A stretch of DNA of 64,000 bases from Maratus speciosus (GCA_963932465.1 OZ010795.1:517705451-517769450); one strand, 5' to 3'; shown: positions 32,087-46,433, counted from the first letter of the stretch. A program made the numbers and translations. The notes: generated from the sequence alone by a model not told the origin.

Positions 32087-33149
32087 AGAATTTATTTTAA
32101 AAACCTCCAAACTTTTATAGTCTTTATGATGTTGACAAAAATATTCTGATAGTTTGACTAGAACTTAGCAAAATTGATCTAAATATAGTCACTTGTTTTT
32201 AATGCAACATACATACGCGGTTCCCACCGTTGATACTTTTATAAGCACTTTACTATTACTATTCTAGAATACTAATCTTTACATTATTTGATAGGATATT
32301 CTATGATTAACTATGTCAAAAAATTAATGTTAATAAAAGCGGTTCACTTGTTAAATGCTTACTAAAGCAAAGTCAACAAGAACACTGTACGTAATAAATT
32401 AACAGAGACACTTTCAGAGATCTTTCAAAATTTATACGGTGAAATTTTTCTAGTTTGTGTGAATACAAAGTAGTTACATAGTTTTAATTACATCTTACAT
32501 ATAATCCATTCATCCGTAAAACAAATTACTAAACACTAATATGATTTCTCTATTTTTCCAAGCTCTTCATTTTAAACATCATAGTTCAAATCTTCTTAAC
32601 TATAAATGAATTTTGTTATAAACATGTGGTAGTTAAAGAGTTTGTCAAACAAATATTTGTCTATTCTCATAAATGATTTTATTTATTAAACTAAGTAGAA
32701 ATTCTAAATCCGAATGTCCACTTAAAGTAATTGTTGCTGTGAGGCACAGATGGTAAGTAGCAAACATCAACTGTAAGTGTTTAACAAACCACCTTCAGTA
32801 AATTTACATAATTGAATTTTGAATTACTGAAATATGATAAAGATATGAATGTCTCGTTATTAACCTGAGTTTTTGAGTATATAACTTGTACTAATGAATT
32901 TCTGTGATGAAATTAGTTGTATAATTTAGCAATAGTAAGAGTAGTTCTCAAAGTGATAAATTGACAAATATTTCAGTAATATTTTATGAATATAATTTAA
33001 ACAAAAAAGGAAAATCGTGTGTCAAACATAGATTATGAAATACCTTCCAACACATTCCGAATGCTTCTTCACCTTTTAATCAGTTGATATCTAAGTAAAC
33101 AATTTGGAAAACGCATAACATATTTAAAGGCTTTGTTTCATCAATTACC
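32087..33149. other. AT-rich non-coding stretch, nothing recognised
   Basis: No coding frame, terminal repeats or RNA gene were seen. Confidence 0.4.
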
Positions 33150-33157
33150 CTCTCTAC

Positions 33158-34879
33158 TATAGGTGCAGATTCTCAAAATTTTTAAGGAGCCAGTGGCGCC
33201 TAAACCCCAAAAATCCAGTCGCCACTTTGGTTCCTAACAAAAATCTAGTGGCCACACTGTGAAACAAACTCATAAAACAATAGTGTTTATGTAGAAAAAA
33301 CAACAACAGAAACAAACAAACAAAAAAAACCCTCAGGAATTCAAAATTAAAAATAGTTTAATTAATAAATACACATGTACAACAAAACACAGACTAAATA
33401 CAACAAATGTGTATATTTAATTTAATCCTAAAATTCTTGAAACTTTGATATTAAAAAAGTATAATATAAAACGAAAAAATACAGCGCGAACCCAACCCGA
33501 TGCAGGACTCTACACTCCAGATCTAGATGGAATAAGATAGCGATAAGGGAAATTATAGAGGCGCTAAATTCACAAAACTCGTGATAAAAATTTCTTCTAT
33601 GAAAATCTCGTACTTGCAGAAAACATTTATACAGCAAGAATATACCTCGTGTTAAGTATTTTTTTGTGCGAGTTTCTTTTTAACCATTTGGAAAAATGGT
33701 TATTGTCCTCGTCAGGGTAAGAAATCAAAAGCATATCTGAAGGTTTTTATTGGTTGAATCATCATTTTATTCGTTTTATGATTGGTCTATACAGTAATCT
33801 GTATTTCCCTTTACTTTCAACAGAGATGGACAACAGAGTGTTGCCACTATGACAAAAAAGTAATAAAAACTACAAAAAAAATTAATAACTCAGAAACAAA
33901 TTGAGATACAGCTTTCAAACAAATTGCATTTAAAAGTACATTTTTTTATCTATTCGACGGTGTAAAAAGTAATATTGTGGGATGTTTAGAAGTTTAAGAA
34001 ATAAATTTCCTTTAAAATGGGCCGTCATATTTCTTGGAAATCTAACGATGGAAAAGCCTTTTCCCGAGCAGCCAATGAAATGCTTGGATAATACGCAAGT
34101 TTCAGGTGGATAATACGTACGAGTCGCAGGCGATTTCTGTCGCTTGCAATTTTTACGTGTCATAACACTATTAATGTTTAATTCATGGCGTACGTAATGT
34201 ATGATTAACTCCGTGCTATTTTTTATGTCTTAAATTTTAGTTTTTGAATAAATCATTTTCCAAATGGTCGTTGTAATTTGTTAAATTGCATTTTTTTTCT
34301 TTTTTCTTCAGAGTTCGGAATCCTCTGTCCTCGTGACTCCATGATCAAAAGACCTTAAATAATTTCCATCGCATCTGACACTTTGGACTGTTTCGTGAGC
34401 CGATCTGCAGTAAAAGAGTATTTATTTCAACTCTTGATTTCGGACGAAACCTTCGAACAAATGCTTTTTTTCGCTGATGTCCAAGTGATTTTAGCTTTAT
34501 CATTAGCATTCAAGCTTTACCATTAGCAGGCTCATGTACCGAGCTTCGCAGCTGCTAAGCTTTCTAGTGGAGCGGACATGCGCAGAATTATATTCCAACA
34601 TAATGTTTGGTAAGAAAGCAGTACATCACAAGGGCAGCATTCACGACGGTAACTGAGATCACAAAAATTCCCTGACTTTTTATCAAGGTCATACTTGATC
34701 TCGGACAGTGAAAAGAGCAGGTGCTTTTCTATTTGCAAAAGAAAAAAAAATCAAAATTCCGCGACGGAGATTGAGAACACTGGAAATTGATCTCTGGCGA
34801 CTACGACACTGAAAGTTAGTCGCCACAGCAAAAAATTTAGTCTCCACGTGGCGACTGCGACCGTAAATCTGCACCTATA
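33158..34879. mobile_element. hAT-like non-autonomous element, 1.7 kb, 8 bp target duplication
   Basis: The ends are TATAGGTGCAGATT and its inverse AATCTGCACCTATA. The flanking 8-mers CTCTCTAC (33150-33157) and CCCTCTAC (34880-34887) differ at one base. Subterminal GTGGCGACT/AGTCGCCAC motifs are repeated at both ends (33190-33255 and 34795-34862), typical of hAT transposase binding arrays. The interior has no transposase ORF. Confidence 0.7.
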
Positions 34880-34889
34880 CCCTCTACTC

Positions 34890-35650
34890 GGAAAGGTATT
34901 CGAATTCTTTTGTGAAACCCTGTATATAATCTACAGATTTGTATATATATAATTAATACTTTAGGGGGCTGATTATTTAGGTTCACGAATACGGATTTAA
35001 AATTACTAACACCTTTAAAATATTCATTTAATTATCAATAACCTAAACTACACGGTAACAAAATGTAGACCTTCTATTAATTGAATGCTTCACAAATCCT
35101 CAAAACATTTAAGGTAAAGCATTAAATTTAAATTATGAAAATTTCTTACTTTCTTGGGCACACCGAATGGAATGCGTTTTGCGAACTCGGATGAAAATAA
35201 TACTTATTTTATGAAGAAATGAACATTAGTGCTGCCATTTATTGGTTTTGATCCCAAGCCAAAAACATTCAGCTATATAGAATAGATTGGGAGGCGGCTA
35301 CACAAACCATCTTTCAAACAAAAATTGTCTTTTAAATCCCGCTGTATACGTAACATTGACTTTTGGATACAGTGCAAACATACAAAAGGATAAAAAAAAA
35401 TTTCCTTTCATTTTTTCATATCTCATGAAAAATCTCATGTTTGAAGTTTCCCTGGGTAATAAGAAAAGATTCCAGAATTCAAGTATTGTTTTAGCTACAA
35501 AATTTCCATATAAATTTGCAGGGGAAGTAGAATTAAAGATTGGACATATTCATTTAGTGATTTTTTAAAGCTCAGAATGAAAGAAAATGTTTCAGACTAT
35601 AAAAAAGCTTGCTACATTGATTTCCTTTTCTTTCTGATAAATTTGATCAT
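34890..35650. other. AT-rich non-coding stretch
   Basis: A 93-codon plus-strand frame at 35287-35568 has no recognisable domain, a non-ATG start at the listed position and AT-driven composition. I do not call it a gene. Confidence 0.4.
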
Positions 35651-37106
35651 ATCAAAAACATCTCATGTAAAAAAAAAGCCAAGTCTCCTGACTCTTTGAC
35701 CGTAAAAAGTTCTGAGATCATGCTTAGAGCCAAGCTTAGCTCTCTTATTTACTATGATATTTTAATTCACAAATTACTCCTAGTCTCTACACCAGGGTCG
35801 GCGAACCTATGGCACGCGTGCCAAACTTGGCACGCGATAGAATATTTTCGGCACGACATTTATTGAAATCCTAAAACAAAATAGAATTAATTTAAACAAA
35901 ACACGCAAACTTATACAAACTGGACTTTTCTTTTTTCTTGGAAAGCAACTAATTTAATTTCTAAATTATTCCAATGTGGGTTTAATAAGTTATCAAATTA
36001 AGAGAAGGTTGGTAGAATATCAAAAAGAAAAATATCAGGCATTATAAGTAAAACTCCCAGTGATGAAACTAAAGCGACCTGGTATAAAATATGCAGTTTT
36101 CACAATTGTTCGCTCTATTTATTCCTTCGAATCATTATTTTCGGAAATTATACGAAAACTTTAAATGTTAGAAACCCCAAAGACTTGTTAGATAACTCGA
36201 ATTCAGCTTGCATCCTGTTAAAAGTAAGTAGGTTGAACACCATATTAATATTTGGCATAACCGATATCGCATTCACCATTTTATTACCTTATAATATATG
36301 ATAATCTATTTATTAGATAATAATTATTAGATAATATTTAGATGTTAATCTAATTATTAGATTCTAATTATTGTCCCATATTTTTAAATACCAATGAATA
36401 AAAATCCAGAAATGTTGATCACTAAATTATTTTTGGCGCTTGGCACGTCATGGTTACGTAACATATTTTTTGAAAAAAATTGGGCACGCGGACGTAAAAA
36501 GGTTCGCCGACCCTGCTCTACACCTTTAGTAAATGATTATTTTGTGACTTGGCAATTACGCAGCACAGGAAAGTTATTACGTAAACACTTTACTTATGTT
36601 TTGAATAAGGATTAGATTATTTGATTAAGGCTGAATATGAACGCGAGGGATAGAAGCTTGAAGGAGGGATGCACTGATTGGGGGTCTTTGTAAAAGAGGG
36701 ATCTGGCTCGTATTCACGTTACATAGGAAGAAAATCACCCAAAACTCCGGACATCAAGTTTGACCAGTAGAGAGTTTTCGCATCCGGGCTTACAGTGTAA
36801 TGTAAAATTATTTCCATGCTGCAAATACATATACGTTCAGTGCTCTTATAAAAACTATTTTATGCAAAACTTTATAAATAAACGTTAATATTAAAATGTA
36901 AACAACAGCCTTTACATTCTCGTGCTGCGTCATTGCCAAGTCACAAAATAATCATTTACTAAAGGTGTAAAGACTAGGAGTAATTTGTGAATTAAAATAT
37001 CAGAGTAAATAAGAGAGCTAAGCTTGGCTCTACGCATGATCTCAGAACTTTTTACGGTCAAAGAGTCAGGAGACTTGGCTTTTTTTTTACATGAGATGTT
37101 TTTGAT
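35651..37106. mobile_element. Inverted-repeat element split by a nested hAT insertion
   Basis: The outer arms start ATCAAAAACATCTCATGT and end ACATGAGATGTTTTTGAT. Each arm carries AAGCCAAGTCTCCTGACTCT, CTAGTCT and a GTGACTTGGCAAT segment. The left arm is interrupted at 35793-36515 by a hAT-like element, and its continuation resumes at 36516 (CTCTACACCTTTAGTAAATG). Removing the insert restores about 180 bp arms around a spacer of about 350 bp. No coding sequence was seen. Confidence 0.75.
35793..36515. mobile_element. hAT-like MITE, 723 bp, perfect 8 bp target duplication
   Basis: The terminal inverted repeats are CAGGGTCGGCGAACC and GGTTCGCCGACCCTG, followed by GGCACGCG motifs at both ends. 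CTCTACAC flanks it at 35785-35792 and 36516-36523. The CAGGG(T/G)YGGC start and 8 bp duplication are diagnostic of the hAT superfamily, and the motif resembles the Charlie-type branch. It encodes no transposase. Confidence 0.92.
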
Positions 37107-38854
37107 GGGATTTCACTTCTTTTTGTAAGGAGAAAGCCAAAGAAAGCTTTTCCAGTACAGTCGATTTCAATTAAACTATCTTTAACTTCATAGACTTTAT
37201 GGCTCCTGATTGCTTCAATGTTCTGCTTTTCCTAGAAAAGCGAATTGGCATGTGTGCTACTGTTTGAAATCCATTCATTCAATTTTTCTAGTAACTATAT
37301 TAGTTTTTGTTTCAATTTATCAGCTGTTCAATCAAAGTCCTCCAAAGTTAATTCTACTGTGCAGAGTCCATTTTATAAATTTGTCAGCTTCTAGTCTATT
37401 TTCCATTTTTTTAGTTATTGCTCTCGTCATGTTTTCTAAAGTATTTATTTTAAACTGCAGCTTACCTCTAGACCTTTTTAGTCAGTAAGCTCTAATATTC
37501 ATACTGGGTTGAGCAACAGAACAGCGCGCGACTTCTTAGCGAGCTACGTCTTCTCATTTCAGGGCGTGAATCGCTGTAACGTTTTAATGTGTGTTTTTGT
37601 TTTCGAAGATGGTTTTGACGATAGAGAGCTCTAGCTTCTTGGAGCTGTTGAGAACGTGATTTCTCGGAACGATTAGGCCTTCCCCTTTTGACCGCAATAG
37701 GTCTTCTAATTTTTTTCTCTAGCTGATTTCTCTCTGTGATAGGTATTCATTTGGAAAAATAATAGATTATTGCTAGCTGTTAAGAAGAGGAAGTAGAACG
37801 TCACAGTGACCTCCTAAGAAACTAATCCCAGCTAATCCCAGTGCACAACCACATACTCAACTATAGCACATCTGATATCATACGATTAGGCTATGTTACC
37901 TAGCACAGAAAAGAAAATATAGATGAGACAGATACAAACGATCTCCAGATGTAGGAACTACTCGATGAAAACTTTCTTAGCTATGATCAAAATATAGCAT
38001 TTCAGTTTTTTCCTTTCAAACTTTCTTCGATCAACAATGTCTTTCGTTGGAATATCATACAATTTCGCGTTTCCCTCCGTCACCGCGTCTTTTCAGCAAT
38101 TTTGCAGATGCACATGGACATCTAGAATTCAAATTTTACACAATAAAAAACTGTGTCGCCAAAATTTTAAATTCAGTTTTTCCTCTTTTTGATATGTAAC
38201 ACTTACAATCAAGTTATTTTTAGAAACAAGTAGGCGAAAGAATTTTACACTAAACATTCAAACCTTCATATTTTCGAATTTAAAGTAAATCGTAATAATT
38301 TTTTTTTTATTTAAATGATTTTAGTACACAGTAGACCGAGCATAGCTCGGTAGATTTTTTTTAAAATATTTATTTTGTTTTAGTAAATGTAGAAATGTGA
38401 TAGATACTATCCGTAAAACATCAATAAGTTGCAGAGAATATAGCGAAATTTTCGTTAATGTGCCTCCTCTTAAGACGTATCTCCGGTTAATGTGGACAGT
38501 TTCATTTCCCCATCATATTTTAATTAATGTTAAAGGCATCGTTTATTTTGGATTTCGGTTAGTACAGATGAAAAATGTCCTCCCTTGGAAGTCCCTTAAC
38601 GGTTGTTCACTGAATATTCATATCTGCCGCTCGTAGTCTTAGTTCGGTTGAAAGTGAAAAGTCAGAGAAAATGACATCATAGTGGTGCAAATGTGATGAA
38701 GTTTAAGTTCTAAATATAAAAATAATTGATTTCTTTTCAATATGTTATTTTTTCTGGGGAGAGGGGAATGTAGAATTTTGATTTTAAATTTCAAAACGAT
38801 AATTTGAGTACCTAAAAAACATATTTAAAAAATTATACACCGCAGGGGAGTTTG
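37107..38854. other. Non-coding stretch before the tandem LTR block
   Basis: Two frames of 92 and 79 codons (37210-37488, 38397-38636) lack recognisable domains. A short palindrome GACCGAGCATAGCTCGGT lies at 38335-38352. No gene was called. Confidence 0.4.
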
Positions 38855-39111
38855 TAAAATATCAGAAAAGGATATTTATAATTTTTCATATGATTTTAAG
38901 TGGTAAAAGAAAAAGTTTAAGGTAGTACCTTTTTTTCATATACGGGATGGTGGCCTTTATTCATCAAATTCAGAGTTGTCGCGTTGCTAAGGATCATATC
39001 GTTATATCATCAGGAATTTGCTTCGTATCAGAGCGGCGATATCGGGATGGCAGGATGCATAGCTACGGACCTCTGTAGAACAATCCACTTTATTTTAACA
39101 TCAGGAAGACA
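38855..39111 (-). repeat. Candidate LTR, copy 1 (3' LTR of left unit)
   Basis: On the minus strand it starts TGTCTTCCTGATGTT and ends GATATTTTA. It contains AATAAAGG, a possible poly(A) signal. It differs from the other copies at a handful of positions. Just outside its start a 51 bp direct repeat (39099-39149, 39150-39200) duplicates the junction. Confidence 0.55.
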
Positions 39112-42100
39112 TCCTCAATTAGGCTTGCTTAGGCTCACTCCGATATGTACATCAGGAAGACATCCTCAATTAAGCTTGCTTAGGCTCACTCCGATATGTC
39201 CATCTCGCCTGGGCATTACTAGGGCTTTTTGGATTCATTGCACGGGCTTTCAGGAGAGCTCCTGCGTCCTCTACATCTTTTTTCAGACTCTCTTTTTCAA
39301 ACCTTATTCTTCTGGCACACCAACTCCTGCAGTGGGTGGAACTATTTTGTCTAGTCCACTCTTATTGGATGTGAGAAGATTTTGCATTATCCTTCGATAG
39401 GCCTATTAGCTAACAGTCTGCAAATGGCCCCTTACATATACTTTAATATTATTATCTGCCTTAAAGTTTGGGTGGTCTGAAAAGCCATAAATTTATCCCA
39501 ACACTTTTATTAAGGCCATAAATTTCTTCCAACATTTTTATTATTTTACGATTTCTAATTATACACCACTTTCCATTGGCTTGTCATAAAACGACACCAT
39601 GGCGTCTGGCTATTGTTGTTATCTGAGATCCGAACTCTATTCAACATTATACATTCATTTTACAATACAACAATTTTTTAAAAATATATATTTAATATTT
39701 AAAATCAACTTAATAATTTTTGTATGAACTTACACTCCTATTTTACTTAAATATATAAACATTATAATTTTACACTCATAATGATATTTTATAAAAAAAT
39801 ATTTATACAAACAGAAATAACAAATTACGCAATTTTACTTTGATTTAACCAACATGGTGCGGGAACATATCATTGTTATATGTTGCCCAGCATCTCTCCC
39901 GGTCGTCAGAAAAAAAAAATAAAAACTGATTGCTGGTTTTATTTTTTTTTTGTAAAGCATAAAAGAATGTACGTGTGCATATGACTGTGTATCTACACAG
40001 TTTTTGAGCTAAGTCTGTAAAGTTCAATTAACACTGGTTCTGGTATATTTTATAAGAAGTTCTTCTATTTTTTCATAACAGAAAGTTCAACACATGATAG
40101 CATAGTTGTCTGTTGACATTCACATTTATAGAAGACCTCTGTACTTAAAATCTGACATCTTTCTCGAAACCATTTTTCTTTACCACACACATGTTTAATA
40201 ATTTTGTAACTTTACAGTTTAAGTGCCCAAAATACATTCAAAGCTATAATTTTGTATGAAACTAATATGCCGAAATAAACCTAAATACAGGAAAAATAAT
40301 GGCATACACATTTGACATATTATTTCATCACATATAATCTTATGACACAGTGTTTTATTTAAAACACATTTTATACTGAATAAAAGTAAATACAATGCTT
40401 GTCGTATGACATGTTATATTTTCACATAATTAATCTGATGTATTCAAATTATAATCAGAAAAATATTGTATACAAACTGGTTACATTATTTTATTTATTT
40501 ATTTGTTACTTCTAACATGTATGATATGTCAAAATATACAAGCTATCTCATCTCCTTTAATATATCATTACGTAATGATCTCCCACTTTCAAAACAGGGT
40601 AGATGAAAAAAAAAAAAAAAAAGAAGAAGAAGGAGAAGAGAATAAAACCAGTTTTTGACCGTCCCCGATCCTCCCGAAACGGGGGGTTGGTCAAGCTACT
40701 AATCACTTTCTGCGAGGTGATTTGTGCTGTGACAAAATTATACGACTTCCAAAAGTATGTATTTAAAACCATTTCATGCTTGCAATTACCTTATTAATTA
40801 GTATAATTTCTTGTTATACTTTCTTCTTAACTAACTGTGCATGCCTGTATGTAATATTTAACATAATCTATGCAGAAACAGTGTATGTATTTGTATCATA
40901 TCTAATGTAAACCTTCTGCTTTTTTTATTATTTTGTAGGGGAAAAATGGCGATTCTAGCATTTGAATTCTCCTGCCTCATACTGCAACTGAAGCGAGCGT
41001 GGCTTTTTATGCTGTTAGGTTCAAATCTAAACCAAATTGCCTTTCAGGATTTAAGAAAAAATGCATATAATTTTCTTTAACTGATTACATTGTATATTTT
41101 TAGACCTTTCTAACAAACACAAATTTTGATTCATGATATTGTTTACTTTTCAAATGTAAACAACACGGAAATATGACTTCTACAGCCTCTCAAAATGCAA
41201 AATATGCATTACGCTGACCTTAAAAATGCACCTTCATTTAATACTACTAAATAGTGTTGTCAGAAAATGCCATTGACGGAGAAGAGAACAATTTTTTTTG
41301 TCTTTAATTATTATTTATTTAGCCAACAATTCTATCTTAAAAGATTGTTAAATTTTCATATTTATTTATTTACTGAATGAAATAAAAATTTATTTATTCA
41401 AAAATTAATTTATCATTAACATTCCGTATGTGAATTCTACTGTCTAAAATTTAATGATATGTTTAAAAATAAAAGATAATAAATTATTATTATTAATCAA
41501 ACATTAATAATTATTATTTAATTATAAAAAAAAATGTATTTAATACACTTGTATAATTTTAAAAATACAAAAGCAAATGATAATTACTACGTAAAATCGT
41601 ATGCAGCCATCTATGAGTACCCGGCCGGACCAAAGAACTTCTGCCAGCAGAAAAAATCTTTGTATGCTCACAAACAACCACATCCAATTTTTTTATAGAT
41701 CAAGTTTTTAAAATAATTACTGTACGTACTATAAAAAAATTAAGTAAATAAATTTATTAAGCCATACTACATATTTTAATAAAAATAAGGCCAATATATA
41801 TAAATATATTTATTTATTTATTTTGTTTCCTTATGTTAAATTGGCCAAATTATATAAAAAAAAAATTTTATGAACTCACACACTCAAATTTATCAATACT
41901 ATGTATATTTATATGTGTTAAATTTAGAATTGCATTTAATTCTAAGGGAAAGTAAAGAGAAAAAAAAAATGCTTAAATTCTAAAATAACATAAATTTATA
42001 AAATATTTCATTAAAAAAAAAAATCTAATTTCTAGCTGATTTCAGCAAGATGTCATTTAATATTTATATTAAATAATTTTGCTAATACATTTCATTAATT

Positions 42101-43654
42101 ATTAAATTCGCATATTTATATATATACAATAAAAATATAATAGTCTTACATAAAATTTTACACTATAACAATGTTATTAATTAGTTTAACTTGGATTTAA
42201 GCCTACTTTAATTCTAATTGAATACCGTTAATAAAAGTAAATTAGCTTATCAAGTTAAATATAATATAAACTATGTTTGTCTAATGTTAATTTTGCTGAA
42301 AATTCCATAAATTTTAACTGTAAATGCTAATTGCTATACCTATTGTTATTTATTTTGAAAACAACACGAACTTATATTTTTATTTATTATTTTTTTTTCA
42401 TTAAATCTAGGAACTATACACTGAGCTAGACACTCCATAAATGTGTAAAACCTAAAAATCAAAAGTGTTCCTAAATAAAACTCAAAATGCTGCTTTTTAC
42501 AATATAATGTTACTAATTTTATTGTTTCTGAGCATAACATCTAGTAATTATACCATACTTAATTTTTTCTTCGATTCCTTTTTCAGCCAAAAATCCTGAA
42601 GTTTATGACCAAGTGATGACCTTGATTTACCTTGATTTACCTGTGAATAAGTTTTCTTCAAATATTTTGTTGGTGTTGGTGCATACCCAGCCGTAGGCCA
42701 AAATTGCACCCTATACAGAAAGCCTTTGGTGAGAAAATTTTAATTTTGCTTCAATTAATTATTTATGTATTTTTTTTTACTATAATTTTGTGTGCAATCA
42801 TATTGAAATAACTTGCCTTGTCCATTGTCATATATATATATGTTTTTTAAAAAACCAATGTGCTACACCAAAATCCTTTTTTTTTTTTAATTATTTTTTT
42901 TATAACACTTTTGTTCATAAAACTTATCCCTGCTGTCTAAATTCTAGACTTTAGCATATAAGTTGTAATTGAACTACCGGAATAAATCTTAGCACTTTTT
43001 GTATATTTTATTATATTTAGGCTTATAGCTGACCGCTATCCTAATATAGAGTGCACTAATAATTTATTCCTTGCCAACCATATATTTATATAAGAAAAAA
43101 AAATATATATATGAGTATGCTATAAAGCTGTTCTAACTACCCTGAACCTATAGCTTACACCTACTCATTTTAAAGAGTAATTCTGAAATTCTGTCATCTA
43201 AATTGTAAGGCTATTAGCAAAGGCTACCCTTATAGAAGACAGAAAAATTCTCTTTTTTTTTTTTTTTTTTTTGAAAATTACTCCAACATTATTCACTATT
43301 AAAATAATTAAGTTTTAATGTTATATGGCTTTGTTAAGATTTTATATTTTCTAATTCATATTCGAAAAGAAAAAAAAATATATAACTTTTGCCTGGAGAG
43401 AAATATTTCACTGCTCCAGTGAAGTTTTGTGAAGCACATTTCATAATTTTATAAGTATGTTTTCGGGTGCGCCCTGCACATTTGCTCAATATTGTAACCC
43501 TAAGACAAATTGGCGTTCCCATGTTCCTATCCTTTCTTATTATTATTTTGAATTTTAAAAAGGCAAGTTATTAATTTTGTTTCAATTTTTTTACCTAAAA
43601 GAGAAAAATTTATTTTTAAATTTTGAAAATTTTGAAATTTTGAAATTCGATTAA
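39112..43654 (-). other. Left unit, ~4.5 kb downstream of gag without pol
   Basis: Where pol would be expected there is AT-rich DNA without RT, integrase or protease motifs. Conserved small frames are a 62-codon minus-strand frame right after gag (43334-43522, starting MGTPICLRV) and a 138-codon plus-strand frame spanning the LTR edge (38984-39400). Two plus-strand splice-acceptor-like sites precede short open frames (near 40939 and 42588). Confidence 0.5.
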
Positions 43655-44946
43655 TTATGTATTTTGATTTATTTTTAATACCAATTCATATCCCTTACTT
43701 GTCCCTTTGATCATCAGTTTTACCCTTTTTTTTTATACTTTTTTGGATACTTTTGAGCATTCTCTTTTAAATTCTCATTTTTATCCTCATTTGGATAATA
43801 ACTGGCATGACTCTGAGGTTGACTATTCCTATATGGCACTTGCTGAGGGAAGTAATTTGGTGGGGGTGGGGGATATGGAGAATATCCATAGTAACCACCT
43901 GTGGGTGCATAAGATTGAAAATGCAACTGCTGGTTTGGGTTAACAAATCTAGGATTAAAATTCGCTCTCGGTTGATACTGTCCATTATAAGGGTACCTTT
44001 TATTAAAATGCCGACCTGCGAAATCTCTGCTATCCTTATATGTATTTTTATTATCATTTTTGTACCAGGGTGTTTCTAAAGTATGCGAATTTTTTTTACA
44101 TAATTAGCACCATCTGCTTGATGCAGTATCTTTTGTTTTAACTTTCAAATTGTTTATTTCGGAAGTCAAAATTTTAATTTGCTCCGCGCTTTCCATATTT
44201 AATTTTAACAATTTGTCCAAATTTTCTTCAGTGGAGGTTTTTGTAATCGAATTAATTTCCTTTGATGCAACTTGATTGTATGCATCTTCCATTTGTTTCG
44301 CAAATTTACATGCGTCGTTGAAATTTTTCGGCGCCATTCTTCGAATGTCCAAACTTAAATCTGCCCTAACTGATTCTAAAAATCTTGTGAATTTTATCAT
44401 TTCAAATAAACTACCATTCCCGTTGTCAATATTTTGGCCACTTTTATCTAGGTAAAGTTTTGCAGCCGCATTGAATTCACTGATAAAATCAGCGATAGCC
44501 TGCGCAGGTTTTTGCCTAAGAGAAAAAAAATTGCTTTGAGCCGCAGAAAAACTTGTTTTAATAGAAAAAGTATCGATTAATTTTTCTTTAAATTTACCAT
44601 AGTCTTTTTCTGTATTAAGATTTTCTTCATTAGCTAATTTATCTCTAGTACTACCAACTAACTTTGTCTTTAAGAGCGCAAGTTTCGAAACATTCTCTAA
44701 ATCCGTTTGTTTAATTAGATTATCGAATTCGTTCACAAAAAATTTAATATTAGACTCTTTCTTTCCATCAAAGATGGGGATGCAATTCAACAGCGTATCA
44801 ACACTAGGTTGAGTCATTGTATTCTTTTTAGTTTTTTGTAGCGAATAATTTAGAGAGATAATTTTATTTTTCTGTCCTCTGGTTTTAACTCCAGAGGTAT
44901 TTAAATCTACACTTCTCCTTTTAAATTTTCGCTTATTGTTGGGCAT
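43655..44946 (-). pseudogene. gag: Gag of left unit, disabled
   Basis: It is the homologue of the intact frame at 52536-51247. It begins with the same ATG and reads 280 codons to a TAA that replaces the Glu after the first Cys of the zinc knuckle (about 44104). The knuckle's last Cys codon is also changed, to Pro, within a three-base cluster (near 44069). Near the 3' end an extra T in a poly-T run (about 43727-43734) shifts the frame. The open part differs from the right copy by about six amino-acid replacements and very few silent changes, so no purifying selection is evident since duplication. Confidence 0.85.
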
Positions 44947-46433
44947 AACCTTTTAACAGAATATTTCTGTTTATCATATTTTTTTTTTCTATATTACAAC
45001 ATATGTATGAAAATATTCTAAATTGCATAAATACATAAAAAAAACAGCACTAAAATTTAAAAAAAATTCTTAGGAGATGAAGTTGTTTTGTAGATTATTC
45101 TTTTACACACATAAAAACCCCTAAAATATTTATAATACACGTATATATAAAAAACAACATAATTTCATTTAACAGAAGAATATCCGTCTTTTTCTACAGA
45201 AACAACAATCTTATTTTATTTTTTTTATATGTAAATATTGTACTACTACTTCGTAGTACGACTCATAAATTTTCTTTTGTATCAAGGTGATACAATTTCA
45301 AAAATCATGATCTATTGACATTTCAATCATTTTTATACCAGACATATTATCAAATTTTACTTATTATTCTTCTTATTATTATTTATACAGTATATAAAAA
45401 AAATTATTTTTACAAATGTGTCATCTGTGATGTGAATGCCATTATTTCTCAATGGTAACTGAGATCCAACCAAAAGAGAAAAGAGAGGGAAAAAAAAATT
45501 GTAATTCCTAAATTTACCTATTATAAATCCCAGAATTATTTTTTTCATTTCTTTTTTTTTTCTTTAATTGCTAACATATATTATTCATTTTATTTATTTA
45601 AATTGTTATATGTGTGTCATTATTGTTACAATAATAAAATTAATTTTAATAAAATTTTAATCAATTAAACTTACATACCTACAATATCTTTAAAATTGTG
45701 ACATTAAAATAATACTTGAATTTATTTTCCTTTATTATTATTATTATTATTATTATTTCTAATGACCTCAGATGAACGTTCCTGAGTCATAGCACCATTT
45801 TACTATGAAGGGGGGGGGGGATGCTGGACAGATAATTACACCTGTTTATTTTCTATTTAATTTACATCCAAAATTATTAATTGGTCCAAATCATCCAAGC
45901 AACCTCATAGTAAGTTGGTATATAATTTTATATACCTTAGATAAATTGAAATAATATAAGTGATCGTAATTACGTAATTCTAGCAGAAGAGTAACGCGAA
46001 TATTTAATATAATTAAATTATAATTCGCGTCAAAATGTAATTATTAAATTTAAATAATTACGAATAAAATTAAGAGTTTGCGTTGTGAATTATTTAGACG
46101 AACTCTTCCACTTATGAATTAAACTAAAATTTAAGCTGTAAAAATAAATTGACACACCTTAAATATTATCAATTAAATAATTACAGAAACTTTTTAAAAC
46201 TTGATTAAATATTTTATTTACATTGAACACAACTATATACAGAAAACACATAATATTAATTAAAAAAAAAGAAAGCAACACTTTTGTTTGCTTCTCATTA
46301 TTTTATGTATATTTAATCTTTAAAAAAAAAAGACAGTGTTTTCATTACACTTATTATTATACATTTTTCTTTTTAAATTACCTTAAATATATTTAAATAT
46401 TGGTTTTGTCGGATCTTAGATTACTCTCTACCA
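44947..46433 (-). other. Left unit leader, LTR to gag
   Basis: About 1.5 kb of AT-rich DNA without coding frames. It starts at the LTR edge with TGGTAGAGAGTAATCT (minus strand) and includes a (TTA)n run near 45733. Confidence 0.5.

Noticed and set aside
38984..39400. 138-codon plus-strand frame conserved in both tandem units (also 46563-46979)
   Set aside because: It starts at TTG, crosses the LTR edge antisense to gag, contains a direct-repeat peptide from the 51 bp DNA duplication and matches no family. Conservation follows from the recent duplication.
43740..44079. Frames of 78-96 codons on both strands over the gag 3' part
   Set aside because: They are alternative-frame shadows of Gag, present in both copies for that reason.
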